Shown: piece by piece, positions 7,624 through 18,700 of the stretch
How the letters are laid out: every line of letters starts with the position of its first letter
Position numbering within the stretch: the stretch's first letter is position 1
Assembly: GCA_002413785.1 (NCBI GenBank)
Contig: DHXR01000004.1
Coordinates: 9,954-73,953, forward strand
Origin: Mucilaginibacter sp. UBA5151
GTDB taxonomy: Bacteria > Bacteroidota > Bacteroidia > Sphingobacteriales > Sphingobacteriaceae
Length of the DNA stretch: 64,000 nucleotides
Direction: 5' to 3'
The notes under the pieces: generated by a model
What the model was told of the DNA's origin: nothing
The model's input: the letters and a program-made list of their open reading frames with translations, nothing else
The model's database searches: none
Translations under genes and position numbers: made by a program

Positions 7624-9487
7624 AGCAAACGAGCCATTTGATAGCTTCTTTTATATAAGAGGGAATAACAAAATTACTTGCATCTGATCCTAAACCATCA
7701 GCAAGGGTTTGAGCAAATTCTCCTTTACCTGCTTCATCAATTTGATTTAAGAGCCAGTGCGCTTCAACTGCTTTGGTGGCATCTTCAATTAGTAACCAGT
7801 CTTTTACTGAGTTTTCTTCTAATCGTTTTTTAACAGGCCCTTTTGTGTTAATGAGTTTCAGTAAAACAGACGACATTTTAGAAATGTTGTTACCCTCTAA
7901 AGCTAAGTCGTATTCAAATGTTTTTAGATTGGTGTACAGCCTGCAATTTGGTGAATTGTCTTGTAATTCGCCTATCAGATTTAATTGGGGATTTTTGCCC
8001 ACAGCAGGAGATTCCTTTACGGGTTGGCTATCAGCCGGTGGGTCATTATCTGTAATCCCGGAACATCTAACTGGTATGCTGTCACATTTTTGCATTTCAT
8101 TTTCTACCCACTTAAAGCCCTGAAACAGTGAATAGAAGTGTTTAAAATAAATACCATTTAAATTAATAATAGAAATACCATATTCTTCTAAATCCGAATA
8201 AAATTCTTTATCAGGAAATTCATTTTTCAGTTCCGTTAAAACGGTTTTCGCCAATTCCTTGATGACCAAAGCTTCCGCTATCCCCTCAACAAATAAAATT
8301 CCTTTTGAAAAGAATAGTAGGGATTTGGTTATATCCAGCCATCTTTCAAGAAATCTTTTTGACGGGTCGGAAACACCACAATTAGCAATGGAAGTAAATT
8401 TAGGAGTTGTCTGATTTTCAATAAGTGAAAGAACTTTAATTGAATGCAAATCAATAGCAGAAGTCAGTGTTGGCGAATGTGTCGTTACTATAATTTGCAG
8501 CTTGTTTTCTTTTGCTTTACTTTGGAGATATTGTAATAGTTTTATTTGTAGCTGTGGATGTAGATGAGCTTCCGGTTCTTCAATTAATAAAATTTTATGC
8601 GAAACCTGATCGTCGTCTTTCCCATCTAATTCGGAAAGAATGGTAGCCAAATATAAGATGTTATTATAGCCGAGGCTGTTTTCAGATAACTCCCGGAACA
8701 TGTTAATTTCATTGATAGTACCTGCTTTTGGTAATAATGGATAAAATAAAAGTCTTATCCTTTCAACGATACGGTCAAAGTTTATCTCCGCAAATTGCAA
8801 TGATGCATCTTGCCCAAAGACTCCACCAACGGAATTAACAATATTTTCTTTGATGTATTTATTGGCAAGCTGAATTGATTCATCAGATAATAACTGCTTA
8901 TTTAAGTTCGTAAACTTAGCTTCTAACGGATGAATCCCACCATCGACACTGTTTTTTTTTAGATTTTTTAATAGTCGAGCCAATTTTGATCCCTTATAGG
9001 AGCGTAGTTTTTCTTCCGCGTTTCTAAGCGGGGGTAAGTAAACACAGCTAATTCGATTCAGTAATTCCCACTCAAACAGTCCACTTTCTGATTCATTGCC
9101 CCAAATTTTGCGTTTAAACTGTTCTCTTCCATCCTGTTTGTTTTCGATAGATAAGTTCAGCCGTGCAGTTTTATAATCATTAATATCGAGCCAGGGCAAA
9201 TAAGCAATATATTCTTCTTCCTTGGTAAGCTCAAATTCGCAGTGAAATTTAATTTGATCTACACCCTTAGATTTTGATGGTTGATCAATTGGGCGATGGA
9301 AATCTGTTTCTGTTATTCCTGTACGGCCATATTCATCTTCACCAAGTATTAGGCGCATAGCATCAACAACTGTACTTTTTCCTGATGCATTTTCACCAAC
9401 CAATATATTAAGGCCACTATTAAGATTAACAGTAAAATCATCCTTAAAAGTTCGATAGCCCTTGATATTTAGTTTTTTTAAATACAT
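7616..9487 (-). CDS. gajA: Gabija-like OLD-family ATPase/TOPRIM endonuclease
   Basis: 623 aa. The N-terminal ABC-type ATPase starts YLKKLNIKGYRTFKD, with Walker A GENASGKS at residues 31-38 and Walker B LLIEEPEAHLHPQ (~295-305). The C-terminal TOPRIM domain has the acidic glutamate in FVEGIAEALV (~396) and ITDNDPPAD (~478) as the DxD-like metal site. This is the class 2 OLD architecture used by GajA, a sequence-specific nicking endonuclease inhibited by ATP. The overlap with the UvrD-like gene supports a two-gene Gabija operon. The 127-bp gap upstream (9488-9614) probably contains its promoter, although the preceding gene is co-oriented. Confidence 0.88.
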   Translation of the reverse strand: MYLKKLNIKGYRTFKDDFTVNLNSGLNILVGENASGKSTVVDAMRLILGEDEYGRTGITETDFHRPIDQPSKSKGVDQIKFHCEFELTKEEEYIAYLPWLDINDYKTARLNLSIENKQDGREQFKRKIWGNESESGLFEWELLNRISCVYLPPLRNAEEKLRSYKGSKLARLLKNLKKNSVDGGIHPLEAKFTNLNKQLLSDESIQLANKYIKENIVNSVGGVFGQDASLQFAEINFDRIVERIRLLFYPLLPKAGTINEINMFRELSENSLGYNNILYLATILSELDGKDDDQVSHKILLIEEPEAHLHPQLQIKLLQYLQSKAKENKLQIIVTTHSPTLTSAIDLHSIKVLSLIENQTTPKFTSIANCGVSDPSKRFLERWLDITKSLLFFSKGILFVEGIAEALVIKELAKTVLTELKNEFPDKEFYSDLEEYGISIINLNGIYFKHFYSLFQGFKWVENEMQKCDSIPVRCSGITDNDPPADSQPVKESPAVGKNPQLNLIGELQDNSPNCRLYTNLKTFEYDLALEGNNISKMSSVLLKLINTKGPVKKRLEENSVKDWLLIEDATKAVEAHWLLNQIDEAGKGEFAQTLADGLGSDASNFVIPSYIKEAIKWLVCYE

Positions 9488-9614
9488 TTCATAAATTCCA
9501 ATTTCTATAATTGAATAAGTAATATTAAGTAAAAACCTGGCTTAATGCAATTAAAACGGATTGCCGGAAACGGATTAATGGAATTCGATTTAGGAAGCCG
9601 CAAAATGAAAAGTC

Positions 9615-11771
9615 TTAGAACTGAAATGAACCGTCTAAAATTTCACTCCATTTTGCCTTTCTGCCAATGGAAGTACCACTTTTTTGATTTACGACTAATA
9701 TCTCATCTTCATTATTAACCTGAAGTATTGGTATATCTGTGATTCCAATTCCTATCGTTCCGTTCACAGCCAATAATATGGCTATCTTTCTTTCGCCATT
9801 ACGAAAAAACGCAATAGCGGTTTTTTTTAATGCTGCCCAGTCTACTGATTCGCTAACAGAATAATCCCTTAACGTGTGTATCAAAGTTGGCTTAATCATG
9901 TCTAATAAAGGTAAAAACACCGTTTGAAAGCCTTCTGCATAAAAAGAATCAGGAACTGAATCAAGAAAATTCAAATATTCATTCTGACTAAAAAGTTCGA
10001 AATTCCCAGAATAATAATTAGAATTTATGTACTCAATCAAAGCCAAATTTTCTTCTCTCTTTTTAACCCTATCGGAGACTATCTCAGCAACTTTTTGTTT
10101 GATTAAGTCTGCAATTTCTTTTTCGATTTCGATGATCTTTTTTGATTCTAAAGCGCTTCTATAACCGAAGTCAAAATACCAACAGTGTGTTATTGAGAGT
10201 TGAAATATGTATGAGAGCGTAGGATTTTGATCTTCTAAAATAAATTCGCGCCGAAACCATTCTATAAAATCTGATATAACTTCGAGGTAATTATCTCGTA
10301 CTTCTTCTCCCATTGGTGTAACTGGAAATCCTTGTTTAGGAAAGATAAAATCGACTCCATCATTTACTCTTTGCTCGATTTCTTTTAAACTTTGTACAAG
10401 AAATAATGCACACCAAAACAAATTTGCGTTCATTATCTTTGGCTTACTTTTCTTCTCTATTGCAAGTTGACATGCATACAAATAATCGCCTATTTGCACG
10501 CCAAATTTTGAGATGTCCTTGTGAGAGAAAATTCCATCTTTAAAAAGTGTATTTCCGCTGATTCGATTAATAATCTGCAATCCTATAAAGGGATTAAGGT
10601 AAGTTCCTTTCAGTTGCTCGTTTGAAGTAAACATATTACTGGTTTCATTGGAAGGATGAAGAAATAAATAGCGCACATAATTCCCAATAGCACCCCATGA
10701 GTCCCACTGTAAGACGTTTCTTTGTAAAGCATAATATTTATCGCTGCAGTCTATGATCCAATCAGTATTTCTATCCCATTCTAAATTAAAATATTGACTT
10801 AGGAATTCTTCTGCCTGATCGCAAATCCTAAATAACGATGATGGGTAAACGGTTGTTCCTGTTTCATTTACGTAATCCTTCAAATATTTTGCGAGTGCAG
10901 ATTCTGTATTAAGTGGGAAATTGTTCTTTACTGCGTGGGGTAAAAATGCGAAAGGATTTAGGATATATATACTTATTCCAATTCCTGATTGAGAGGAAAT
11001 ATTTTTAAGTTCATTTGACCAAATAATATAAAAGCCACTGGAACGAAAATCCGTGGCATTATGCAATATTAAATCTGCGGCAATTCTCACTTTCGATTTA
11101 ACATCGAAAGATTCGATGTCCACTCCCTCTTTTTCTGAAAGGAATAAGCTATAACTCATTAAAGCGTTTTCCGGCAATTCAGATTCACCAATATTACTCC
11201 ATGAACCGGGTATATGTACAGCTAAACTTAAGACCTCATCTTCGGCTACCACCGGTTTAAGACAAAGAAAATTAATATCGGTTGACAAAATCTGAGCAGA
11301 TACAGAATGATCAAGTAACACATTGAATGTTGTGGATATTAAGATGTAACTGATATCATAATTGGATATAAAAGGTAAATGATTGCGAATTTCATGAGCA
11401 TAACCCATCAGTTCCGTTATTGCCTCACGTTCTGTTTGCCCGCTTGTTTTATTTTCAATTAGGATAATTTGTGCTGAGGATCTATTGAAAAGTATTAGGT
11501 CTGGAAAAAGTTTTTCTTTTTTATTTAAAGAAATATTTTTAATTGATTCACTTGAAATGACCTCGTAGTCGCCTAAACAAGCAAGAACTCTTTTTGCAGA
11601 CTCTGAATATCGTTTTTTTAAAAGGCTATCTATCGAAAAATAAGGTGAGGAATTTTTATCATCATTAATTCGGGTCGCTTCATTTAAACTTTCCTTTTCA
11701 CTAATAAAATCAACAAGAGATTCTTGCAATATAACGTTGAAAAGCTTACTCTGTAAAATATTTTCCTTCAT
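9615..11771 (-). CDS. Large protein with N-terminal PD-(D/E)XK-like domain
   Basis: 718 aa with no membrane segment. Residues ~85-125 look like a restriction-endonuclease fold: FPDLILF (D91), a short hairpin, then IILIENKTS (E106-N-K108) and a helix containing ITELMGYAHEI. The remaining ~600 residues are mostly helical and unrecognised. Related proteins occur as lone or accessory genes in defence islands. It sits 127 bp upstream of the Gabija-like pair in the same direction and may be an independent abortive-infection nuclease or an accessory cistron. The isolated ATG at 11771 gives the start. Confidence 0.7.
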   Translation of the reverse strand: MKENILQSKLFNVILQESLVDFISEKESLNEATRINDDKNSSPYFSIDSLLKKRYSESAKRVLACLGDYEVISSESIKNISLNKKEKLFPDLILFNRSSAQIILIENKTSGQTEREAITELMGYAHEIRNHLPFISNYDISYILISTTFNVLLDHSVSAQILSTDINFLCLKPVVAEDEVLSLAVHIPGSWSNIGESELPENALMSYSLFLSEKEGVDIESFDVKSKVRIAADLILHNATDFRSSGFYIIWSNELKNISSQSGIGISIYILNPFAFLPHAVKNNFPLNTESALAKYLKDYVNETGTTVYPSSLFRICDQAEEFLSQYFNLEWDRNTDWIIDCSDKYYALQRNVLQWDSWGAIGNYVRYLFLHPSNETSNMFTSNEQLKGTYLNPFIGLQIINRISGNTLFKDGIFSHKDISKFGVQIGDYLYACQLAIEKKSKPKIMNANLFWCALFLVQSLKEIEQRVNDGVDFIFPKQGFPVTPMGEEVRDNYLEVISDFIEWFRREFILEDQNPTLSYIFQLSITHCWYFDFGYRSALESKKIIEIEKEIADLIKQKVAEIVSDRVKKREENLALIEYINSNYYSGNFELFSQNEYLNFLDSVPDSFYAEGFQTVFLPLLDMIKPTLIHTLRDYSVSESVDWAALKKTAIAFFRNGERKIAILLAVNGTIGIGITDIPILQVNNEDEILVVNQKSGTSIGRKAKWSEILDGSFQF

Positions 11772-12132
11772 AAAATGATTTATCCCGCTATCCAGGTAGA
11801 TAAAGTTGCTAAGATACCCTGTACATCAACATACATGAAGCCAATAAATAACCTTACACCATCAGCCCATTGACAATTATTTTTTGCTATACTTCCGGAA
11901 AGACGAGATAAATTGGAAGATCAAGAAGCCCATTATTAATTTACTGCCATAATCTCTCCAATAGGTTCTGAAAATTCCGTGTTTTGTAATATAGTATAAG
12001 CATCTGTCATCCTAATCTATGTTAACCCTGTTAATTGCTCCTTTAAGCCATTGTTAGAGTGTTTTTTTTATTTTTTCACCAGCCCTGGCTTTTGAAATTG
12101 ATTTGCCATAATCATATATGGCTTATAAAAAA
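11772..12132. other. Gene-free stretch
   Basis: About 360 bp between two minus-strand genes. It holds the 11936-12010 remnant. A second short minus frame near 12050-12117 (ending KARAGEKIKKTL) has no start and is preceded by a stop, so I see it only as possible debris. The promoter of the 718-aa gene should lie at its left edge, but I cannot identify a convincing Bacteroidota -33/-7 pair. Confidence 0.5.
11936..12010 (-). pseudogene. Remnant of a small gene paralogous to 32099-32311
   Basis: The minus strand encodes MTDAYTILQNTEFSEPIGEI and then diverges into MAVN and a stop. The first 20 residues match the start of the 70-aa protein at 32099-32311 (MTDTYTVLQKTEFLEPIDEV). This copy keeps only the N-terminal third. 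Its presence in both cargo blocks suggests that the blocks share an ancestor or recruit the same passenger. Confidence 0.55.
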
Positions 12133-12804
12133 TCAGTTATAATTGTGTACGCTTTCCATGCGTTTTAAAGCCGGAAATAGATTTTTTCTGAAATCTGCCC
12201 CATGACAATTATTATAGGATAGAGGCCTGCCACAAAAACAAGCTTGTCCTACTGACCCGCCACGGTTTAAATAAGGTTCAAATGCAGGTTTTATACTTTC
12301 TAAAAAGGTCAATAGAGGCATAATATTTTCAGCGATTAAAACCTGATCTTCATCTATTCTCCTGCCGTTGCGATAAATCATTTCAATACCTTTACAAACA
12401 TTGATCCAGTCGTCTACAACTTCATTTTCTGTCATGTTTAAGCGAATATTATCGACAGGCTGTCCTGAATAAATAAAACCGTCCACCTGTACAAATCGAA
12501 TTTCGATAAAATGATTTGGCCTTGGTGTTATATCAATTAGCTCACCTGCGGGCGATTCCCAAACTGCGTGCATTTCGCTTTCGCATATATATTGGTCACA
12601 CCAAATTGCCCATCCATAAATTGAATTTCCCCCGTCACGTTTTACTTTATCTGGAACGTTATAGTAACAATTATTAATTTTGGCTCCTGGTTCAAGTTGA
12701 ACACGTACAGTTCTAAGCGGATGGTCTGAATTAATTAATTTCAGTAATTCCTTTAAAAATTTGTCTTTCTGAATCTGACTTAGATTATTTAGCATATCGC
12801 TCAT
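12133..12804 (-). CDS. Protein with C-terminal SEC-C-like zinc motif
   Basis: 223 aa. The C-terminus carries ACFCGRPLSYNNCHG (~residues 187-200), a Cys-x-Cys-Gly...Cys-His arrangement matching the SEC-C metal-binding motif found in SecA tails and in many proteins of unknown role. The N-terminal 180 residues are mixed alpha/beta with GWAIWCDQYICESEMHAVW and are unrecognised. It starts 7 bp after the DUF4238 gene, which itself starts 1 bp after the nuclease-like gene, so it is the last cistron of a tight three-gene operon. It may be a nucleic-acid-binding or regulatory partner (inference). Confidence 0.75.
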   Translation of the reverse strand: MSDMLNNLSQIQKDKFLKELLKLINSDHPLRTVRVQLEPGAKINNCYYNVPDKVKRDGGNSIYGWAIWCDQYICESEMHAVWESPAGELIDITPRPNHFIEIRFVQVDGFIYSGQPVDNIRLNMTENEVVDDWINVCKGIEMIYRNGRRIDEDQVLIAENIMPLLTFLESIKPAFEPYLNRGGSVGQACFCGRPLSYNNCHGADFRKNLFPALKRMESVHNYN

Positions 12805-12811
12805 AATAAAT

Positions 12812-13918
12812 TTAATTATAGTAGCCTTTTTTTCTTAATTCTTCATAATCTTTTTGGAGATCGAAATTATTTTGATGCAATGGTTTATTCAATAACTCCT
12901 TAATTTTTTGAAGGGTATTTTCATGGGTTAATCCAAACTGATCCAACATTGCTGAAAGTTCCATAATATCATTTCGCTGCTCCTCAAAAACATCCATCCG
13001 TGCTATATTTTCAGGCGTTTCGGCAAAATACTTTGGTTGATCCCGCAGGTGCGCATATATGGTTTCTGGCTTTCCTAAAATCCATTCTTCGGAACTTTCT
13101 TCTACTTGCTGGTTTGATGTCAATACAAAATACAAATCCCTGTCGCCACGGAAAACCCGGTCTTTTAAAACTTCTTCTGTATTGGGATAAATAATTAGGT
13201 AATGCCTGTTATCCAACGGCAGTTGTATGATGTTGGTCGGGTCAAACGGGTCAAACCTTTTTTTAATAACACTGTGCATAATAACCGGATTATCGGAAGT
13301 AATGAGGTCAATTTCCCCATGAACGGTAATTACACTCAATCCTGCGGCCATTTTAAAATCGACAAACTCATGGAAGTCTTTTAAATGCTGCGTTAAAAAG
13401 TTGAGTTTATTTTCAACATGTAAATCATTCCTAACTTCCTCAACTTGTTCTGCATGAAAATCAAGTTTGCGCCCGTTCAATTGTATCTTTACCAAACCCT
13501 CATTGCCGGTGTGATTTCTAAGCGCGTGGTCTAATATCGTATCAATTCTTCTTTCATTAAGATTTAGAAATTTAGGAGTCCTGAAAAACAGGCTCATTGT
13601 TGTCAGGATGATCTTTCGCCTTTGTTCTTCAGTTATTTCTTCAACCGAATCGTCAACCAATAGTCTGTAAATTGCAGGGTACACCTCGTCGATTTCACTG
13701 GCATAATATTTTTCTATCGCATATTTATCTTCGTCGATCTCACTTGGTAGGGTATAAATATTTTTGTCCACACATATATCCCTGATACTGATCAGTCTTT
13801 CCTTTGGCTGGGCTTCATTTTTCAATTTGGCTTCGACAAAATATTTTCCGTCCTGTTCTAAAGCAAAATTTTTCAGGTAGGACTTGGGAATGTAATGCTG
13901 GTGCCTGGGTTTACTCAT
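12812..13918 (-). CDS. DUF4238 protein
   Basis: 368 aa. It starts MSKPRHQHYIPKSYLKNFA, the diagnostic N-terminal HxHYIPxxYLxxF signature of DUF4238, a family of unknown biochemistry enriched in mobile and defence-associated loci. A later conserved segment, LITSDNPVI (~residue 210), also fits the family. No membrane segment. It lies 1 bp downstream of the 553-aa nuclease-like gene and 7 bp upstream of the SEC-C gene, so translational coupling is likely. The conserved His and Asp residues suggest an enzymatic role, but this is inference. Confidence 0.85.
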   Translation of the reverse strand: MSKPRHQHYIPKSYLKNFALEQDGKYFVEAKLKNEAQPKERLISIRDICVDKNIYTLPSEIDEDKYAIEKYYASEIDEVYPAIYRLLVDDSVEEITEEQRRKIILTTMSLFFRTPKFLNLNERRIDTILDHALRNHTGNEGLVKIQLNGRKLDFHAEQVEEVRNDLHVENKLNFLTQHLKDFHEFVDFKMAAGLSVITVHGEIDLITSDNPVIMHSVIKKRFDPFDPTNIIQLPLDNRHYLIIYPNTEEVLKDRVFRGDRDLYFVLTSNQQVEESSEEWILGKPETIYAHLRDQPKYFAETPENIARMDVFEEQRNDIMELSAMLDQFGLTHENTLQKIKELLNKPLHQNNFDLQKDYEELRKKGYYN

Positions 13919-13919
13919 A

Positions 13920-15581
13920 CTATAGTTTATTCACTTCAAATTTATTGAAAATATGGACCACTCTTTTTCTCACGGGGGTATATTCGTGACGGATATTATT
14001 CCGGTTAAGGGTATTGAAAAACGGTGGTAAAAAATTTGCACGGAAATTATAGGTCAGCAAATCCCAAATACGGTTGGGGTTTTTAATAAGCGCACATTGT
14101 ATCTGTTCCAAATCACCGATATGCACAAGCGTCAGGGGAAAAATGTAAATTCTTTTTTTCTTATACCCCCCCAATAGCTCCTGAAACCTTTTGTTAAAAA
14201 TCTCAGCCATCAAGGGTGACTGTAAAGCCTTATCGTTAAAAATGATAACCGGCCAAATCTTAATCTGCTTTTGAAGATTAAATTCAGGATCTACCTCCTG
14301 CATAGTAACCGCAACATTTTTTATATTATTTACCAACTGATCTACACCAAAACTTTCAAAAAACTTATTTCTATCATTCTTATATAAGATTTCAATTGTC
14401 CCGCCATATTTTTCGTTATCATATAACGAAGTCGATTTTGCTTCTCCCAGCATTACTTTGCCAAAATTTCTTACATAAACATCGCAACCCTCCACTTCTC
14501 TCTTTTTATCTTTGAACTTCAACTCATCAAATGATTTTACTGTAAAGTTCATATAATTTGAAAATGAATGATTAATAATTTTCCTCACATAATCTTCAAA
14601 AAAGTGACCAATTATAGCTTTATAATCCTGGAACTTAAATTCTCTGCCGTTTGACTTATTTTTTCCTTTCAAACAATCAAACCAAAAGTCATTTATGAAT
14701 TGCTGATAAGCTTTATCTAATAAGACGCTGTTATCGGTAAGTACATAGCGGCCCCCACCTCTGCTATAGAAGGGGCTTTTTCGGATGTTCAATAGTTTAA
14801 TAGGCTCTTTACTATCGATTCGTTGAGATAAAATGTCGAAAAGGTACTTACAAGGATGATCTTCCGGCACGACGTAATAAAAATTCAAATCCTTATATTG
14901 TGTCTCGTTCGCAAAAAACATTTGAAACAACTCGAAAATAAACCGCTCGTAACTAATTGAATACTTTTCGTCAAAGTATGCTTTCAGATAGCCTTTTGTT
15001 TCATTTTCGTTTGCTAAATAGTCCATTAATAACAAGCCCCTGTAAACAATGTACAAAGGATCGTTGAGCAAAATTGACTCAGCTAAAGGCAATAACCGGG
15101 GATTTAGTGATTCAAAAGTTACCTGCTCTCCTTCTTTGGATTTTCTGCTTTGTGTAATATGTTCATTTACACAAAGCAGGTATTGTAATAATGGTTCCCA
15201 ATCAGCCGGAGACATTTTAAAATCAGGAACAACTGGAATTGTCGATTGCAAAACTTCCTCTATGCCAAACATGCAGGACTGCCGGTGAAATAGGCTGGTT
15301 TTATTTCCTTTTGTCAATTTATTTATCAGCAACACATACTTATTGGCTAACCTTTCATCTTTTCCGCAGAAATAAAGTAGTTCGCACTCCTGGGATGAAA
15401 TTTTTGAATCGACTTCTTTTGAAAACGTGCCTTTCAGGCGGTAATTCAGGCCGGCCAATTCAGCAATAATATGATCTTTTGAAATGTTTTTAATCAGGCT
15501 TAACCTGTCTGCTGGAACATCTATTCCAAGCAAGTTCTTATACCCTAATATTACGTTCGAGGTTGGCAGCGCATTTCGCAT
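13920..15581 (-). CDS. PD-(D/E)XK nuclease-like protein
   Basis: 553 aa. The C-terminal half contains a nuclease-like core: helix GHFFEDYVRKII (E329), then VEGCDVYV (D367) and VMLGEAKST (E380-A-K382), spaced as in PD-(D/E)XK enzymes. The N-terminal ~300 residues are helical and unrecognised and could be a sensor. First gene of a three-gene operon with DUF4238 and SEC-C proteins. The most likely role is the effector of a defence system that I cannot name. It begins at ATG 15581 after a 147-bp gap from the Argonaute gene. Confidence 0.72.
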   Translation of the reverse strand: MRNALPTSNVILGYKNLLGIDVPADRLSLIKNISKDHIIAELAGLNYRLKGTFSKEVDSKISSQECELLYFCGKDERLANKYVLLINKLTKGNKTSLFHRQSCMFGIEEVLQSTIPVVPDFKMSPADWEPLLQYLLCVNEHITQSRKSKEGEQVTFESLNPRLLPLAESILLNDPLYIVYRGLLLMDYLANENETKGYLKAYFDEKYSISYERFIFELFQMFFANETQYKDLNFYYVVPEDHPCKYLFDILSQRIDSKEPIKLLNIRKSPFYSRGGGRYVLTDNSVLLDKAYQQFINDFWFDCLKGKNKSNGREFKFQDYKAIIGHFFEDYVRKIINHSFSNYMNFTVKSFDELKFKDKKREVEGCDVYVRNFGKVMLGEAKSTSLYDNEKYGGTIEILYKNDRNKFFESFGVDQLVNNIKNVAVTMQEVDPEFNLQKQIKIWPVIIFNDKALQSPLMAEIFNKRFQELLGGYKKKRIYIFPLTLVHIGDLEQIQCALIKNPNRIWDLLTYNFRANFLPPFFNTLNRNNIRHEYTPVRKRVVHIFNKFEVNKL

Positions 15582-15728
15582 CAGTCCTATGGTATGAGTT
15601 TAAAAATCAGAAACCATGTCATACAAAATTAACATTAGTAGCTGTTCATTTTTGATTACATTCTGCATGACGTATAATATTAAAGTTGCAGGAAATTATT
15701 TTGGACGTCCATCATCATGAATATAATA

Positions 15729-18700
15729 TTACATAAAGAACCTGAAATCATACGGAATAGCCTGCAATGTTTCCGCCTGTTTCGCATATCGGGCCAATCG
15801 TCTGGAAAAATCTAATGTTACCGGTAAGGTTTTATATAATTCACCGCCGTTCCAGTTCATTTTGGTTAACGCCAATATTTCTTTGACCGTTGTTTCGATA
15901 GGATCGGTTCCCCGGAACCGTCTAACTAACAGGGGCGCAGGAATGCCCCGGCTGCTTTGGTAATAGTCTTTACCCAAACCGGCTACATCGCTATCCAGAA
16001 CAGAGCCGTGTGTCCATAACAAAAAGCTAAAATCATCCAACTGGATTACCGTCCCCCTTTGAACCGGGTAGTCGTGTATCGTTATTTTTTTAGAACCGAC
16101 ATCTTTAATTCCACGTATTGCCCGCCAATTAGAATATTTCTGAATTTGTAACAACTCAACTTTATCTATGCCGTCCAATGCCTCGGCAATACCCTGCATT
16201 TCATCATGGGTGTAATGGAGCACCTTGTGAATGACCAGCTTGTCCAATTTGGAATTGCCATCCAGACGGAAATAAGCTTCTTTTAATTTGAGGACCAGTT
16301 TTCTGGCATCTTCCTTACTCATAAAAGGGTTTTTGCCATAAAATACCGGGTGTTCAATGGGTTGCAGCAAAAAGCGCAGCCCCTGACCCGAAGAATCGAA
16401 GATATGGCTGCTGCCCAATACAAATTTTGTATTGTTGTTAACCTTGTTAATAGCAAAATCCAGGCCGATAAAAGCGGTTGCATCCGTAATGGTTTCATTT
16501 CTCCAGGGTGTACCGTTTGCTTTTGCGTACAGACCTAACGACAGCCACCAGCGGACTTTGGCCGGGTCAAAATATGTAATTGATTTGTCTTCAATAAACT
16601 GAACCTTGATATTCTTTTTCGCACAATAAAGCTTAACGGAATCGTGCAGGTCATAATAAACATTATCATTTTTTAACTCTCTGAAACTTGACCAGTTAGC
16701 TGGTATATAGATCACCAGTACATCAAATTCCCCCCTGATCGTATAGAAATAATCAATTTTTCGTTTCAGGAAATCATAGAACTGGTTTTGGCTTAACGTT
16801 TTTACATCTGTTTCCTGGATCAATTCTACCAGTTTGTTATCCGCCGATGAGGGAATATCGAGATAGCGCCGGTAGATGGTGGCAAAAGGCAGATAATCGA
16901 TCAGGTAATGTTTTTCAGACTTTGCTTTGATCTCTTGGTTTAACCCATTTAAATGTGCAAGCAAATAGTTAAACCCTATGGACGGTGAAATAGCCGCCAG
17001 TTTTATAGCCTGCGAATTTAGTTGTCCGTTTTCATAGGAATGATCCAGCGGCCCAAAGGCTTTAAGCCCCTTTAAAGGATGGGTAAGCCGCTGATTTTTA
17101 TCGGTGATATGAAAATTCAGATAGGGTTCAACAGTTTGGAATGCTCCCTTAAAAATAAACGCTTTGCTGACCGGAAACCCGGCACTTGCATAATTAGTTT
17201 CAAACTCTATTTTATAGTCCGCCAGTTCAAATAAGACCGTTTCATTCCCATTTTTGAAAATGGAAATCCACAGTTTTTCCTTATCATTAACTGCGTTATT
17301 CCGGCGATTGGAAAAAATAGCATTGGCGATGGCTTGTTTTCTGACTTTTGTTAAAGTATCCTGATCGTCAATAAAAATGGATGGCAGGAGCGTCAAAAAT
17401 AAATCCTTGTTGTGAAATTCTAACTGAAGTTCCACCGCCTCATAAATGGGCACATTCGTGCTCACCTTATATTCGGAAAGTTCCTGTGCCGTTAGCGGAT
17501 TGGCCGGAGAATAATATTTATGCCGTCTTTTGGGATCGGTTTTCAGCTTAAGTTTTTCTACCAGATTATATCCAATCAGGTCATACAGCATACCGATAAA
17601 AAAAGAATCCTGCCGGTATGTAATATGATCATCAATGTCCAGCGTTATGATTTCCGCAGTCATTCGGTCTTTGAATACCTGGTTTACCGTTTCTGTCTGT
17701 CCTAATATCAGGGTATTGCCTTTCGATAAAGCGCCAACTAAAGGTTGGTTCTCCAATAGGCTTCGCAGTTCCTTCCAGCCCGCTAAGTCGGATTTAAAAC
17801 TCAACACACTTTTTGGATAGGTTTTTGCTTTGAGGCCGTTTAATTTAACGGGACTAAAATCACTGCTTACTTGCGGGGAAGTGAAGGGCTTCCTGGTTTC
17901 AAATCTAACATTGGCAATATTTTCGATGCCTTCATTGGGCTTGCCATTAGCATTATATAACTCAAATAAAAAATCATCGAAGCTATCTATTTCAATGATG
18001 CCGGAAAGTTTTTCCTTGCTCTTTTCATTAACTTTTGCAATTAGGTCAACAACATTTTGCCTGGGTGTTTGCCCTTTACGCACACACCAATATAGTCCAT
18101 AAGGGAACGGGGCATTCTGCTTTAGTGTTTCTTCAAAAGCATCCATGACTGATTGGTCGCTGCCGCTATAACCAATCACGATCAGGCCCGAAGCCGACTG
18201 AACCTTTGCAAAATAATGATGCAGTTCCACTTCTAATGCCCTTAATTCTTGAGAAGTATTTTGCAAGCGATCATAGCGGTAGTCGCCGTGCAGTTTTAAT
18301 ACCCGCTGATATTTATTCAAATTATTTACCTGGTGATTATTATCCGGCGATATGGTTTCAAACTGGGCAATATTGTTAATGCTTTTGATGCCGTTCTCGA
18401 TCAGTTCGTCGAAATTGGTCGTCCATATATTGCCAATCTTTTGCGTGTCAAATAACACGCCCAGGCATCGGTGGCCAATAGATGGATTTTTGCCTTGGAC
18501 AATTCGCTGAATAAAAGATTTCCGGTCAATTGATTTCGGATAGCATTTCTCGAAATAAAATGAATATTCTTCTGTAGCCCATAGTGGCGGATAGCCTCCC
18601 TCGAGTTCAAAATAACTTTGCAGTGTGGAACGGTTTCTTTCCGATTCCAGGTCCTTAAATTTTTCTTCCTTGCAGTTATGAGCATCACAATACAATTTTC

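Noticed and set aside
12050..12117. Short minus frame ending KARAGEKIKKTL as a gene
   Set aside because: It has no start codon and is preceded by an in-frame stop. It could be debris of a larger gene, but nothing identifies it.
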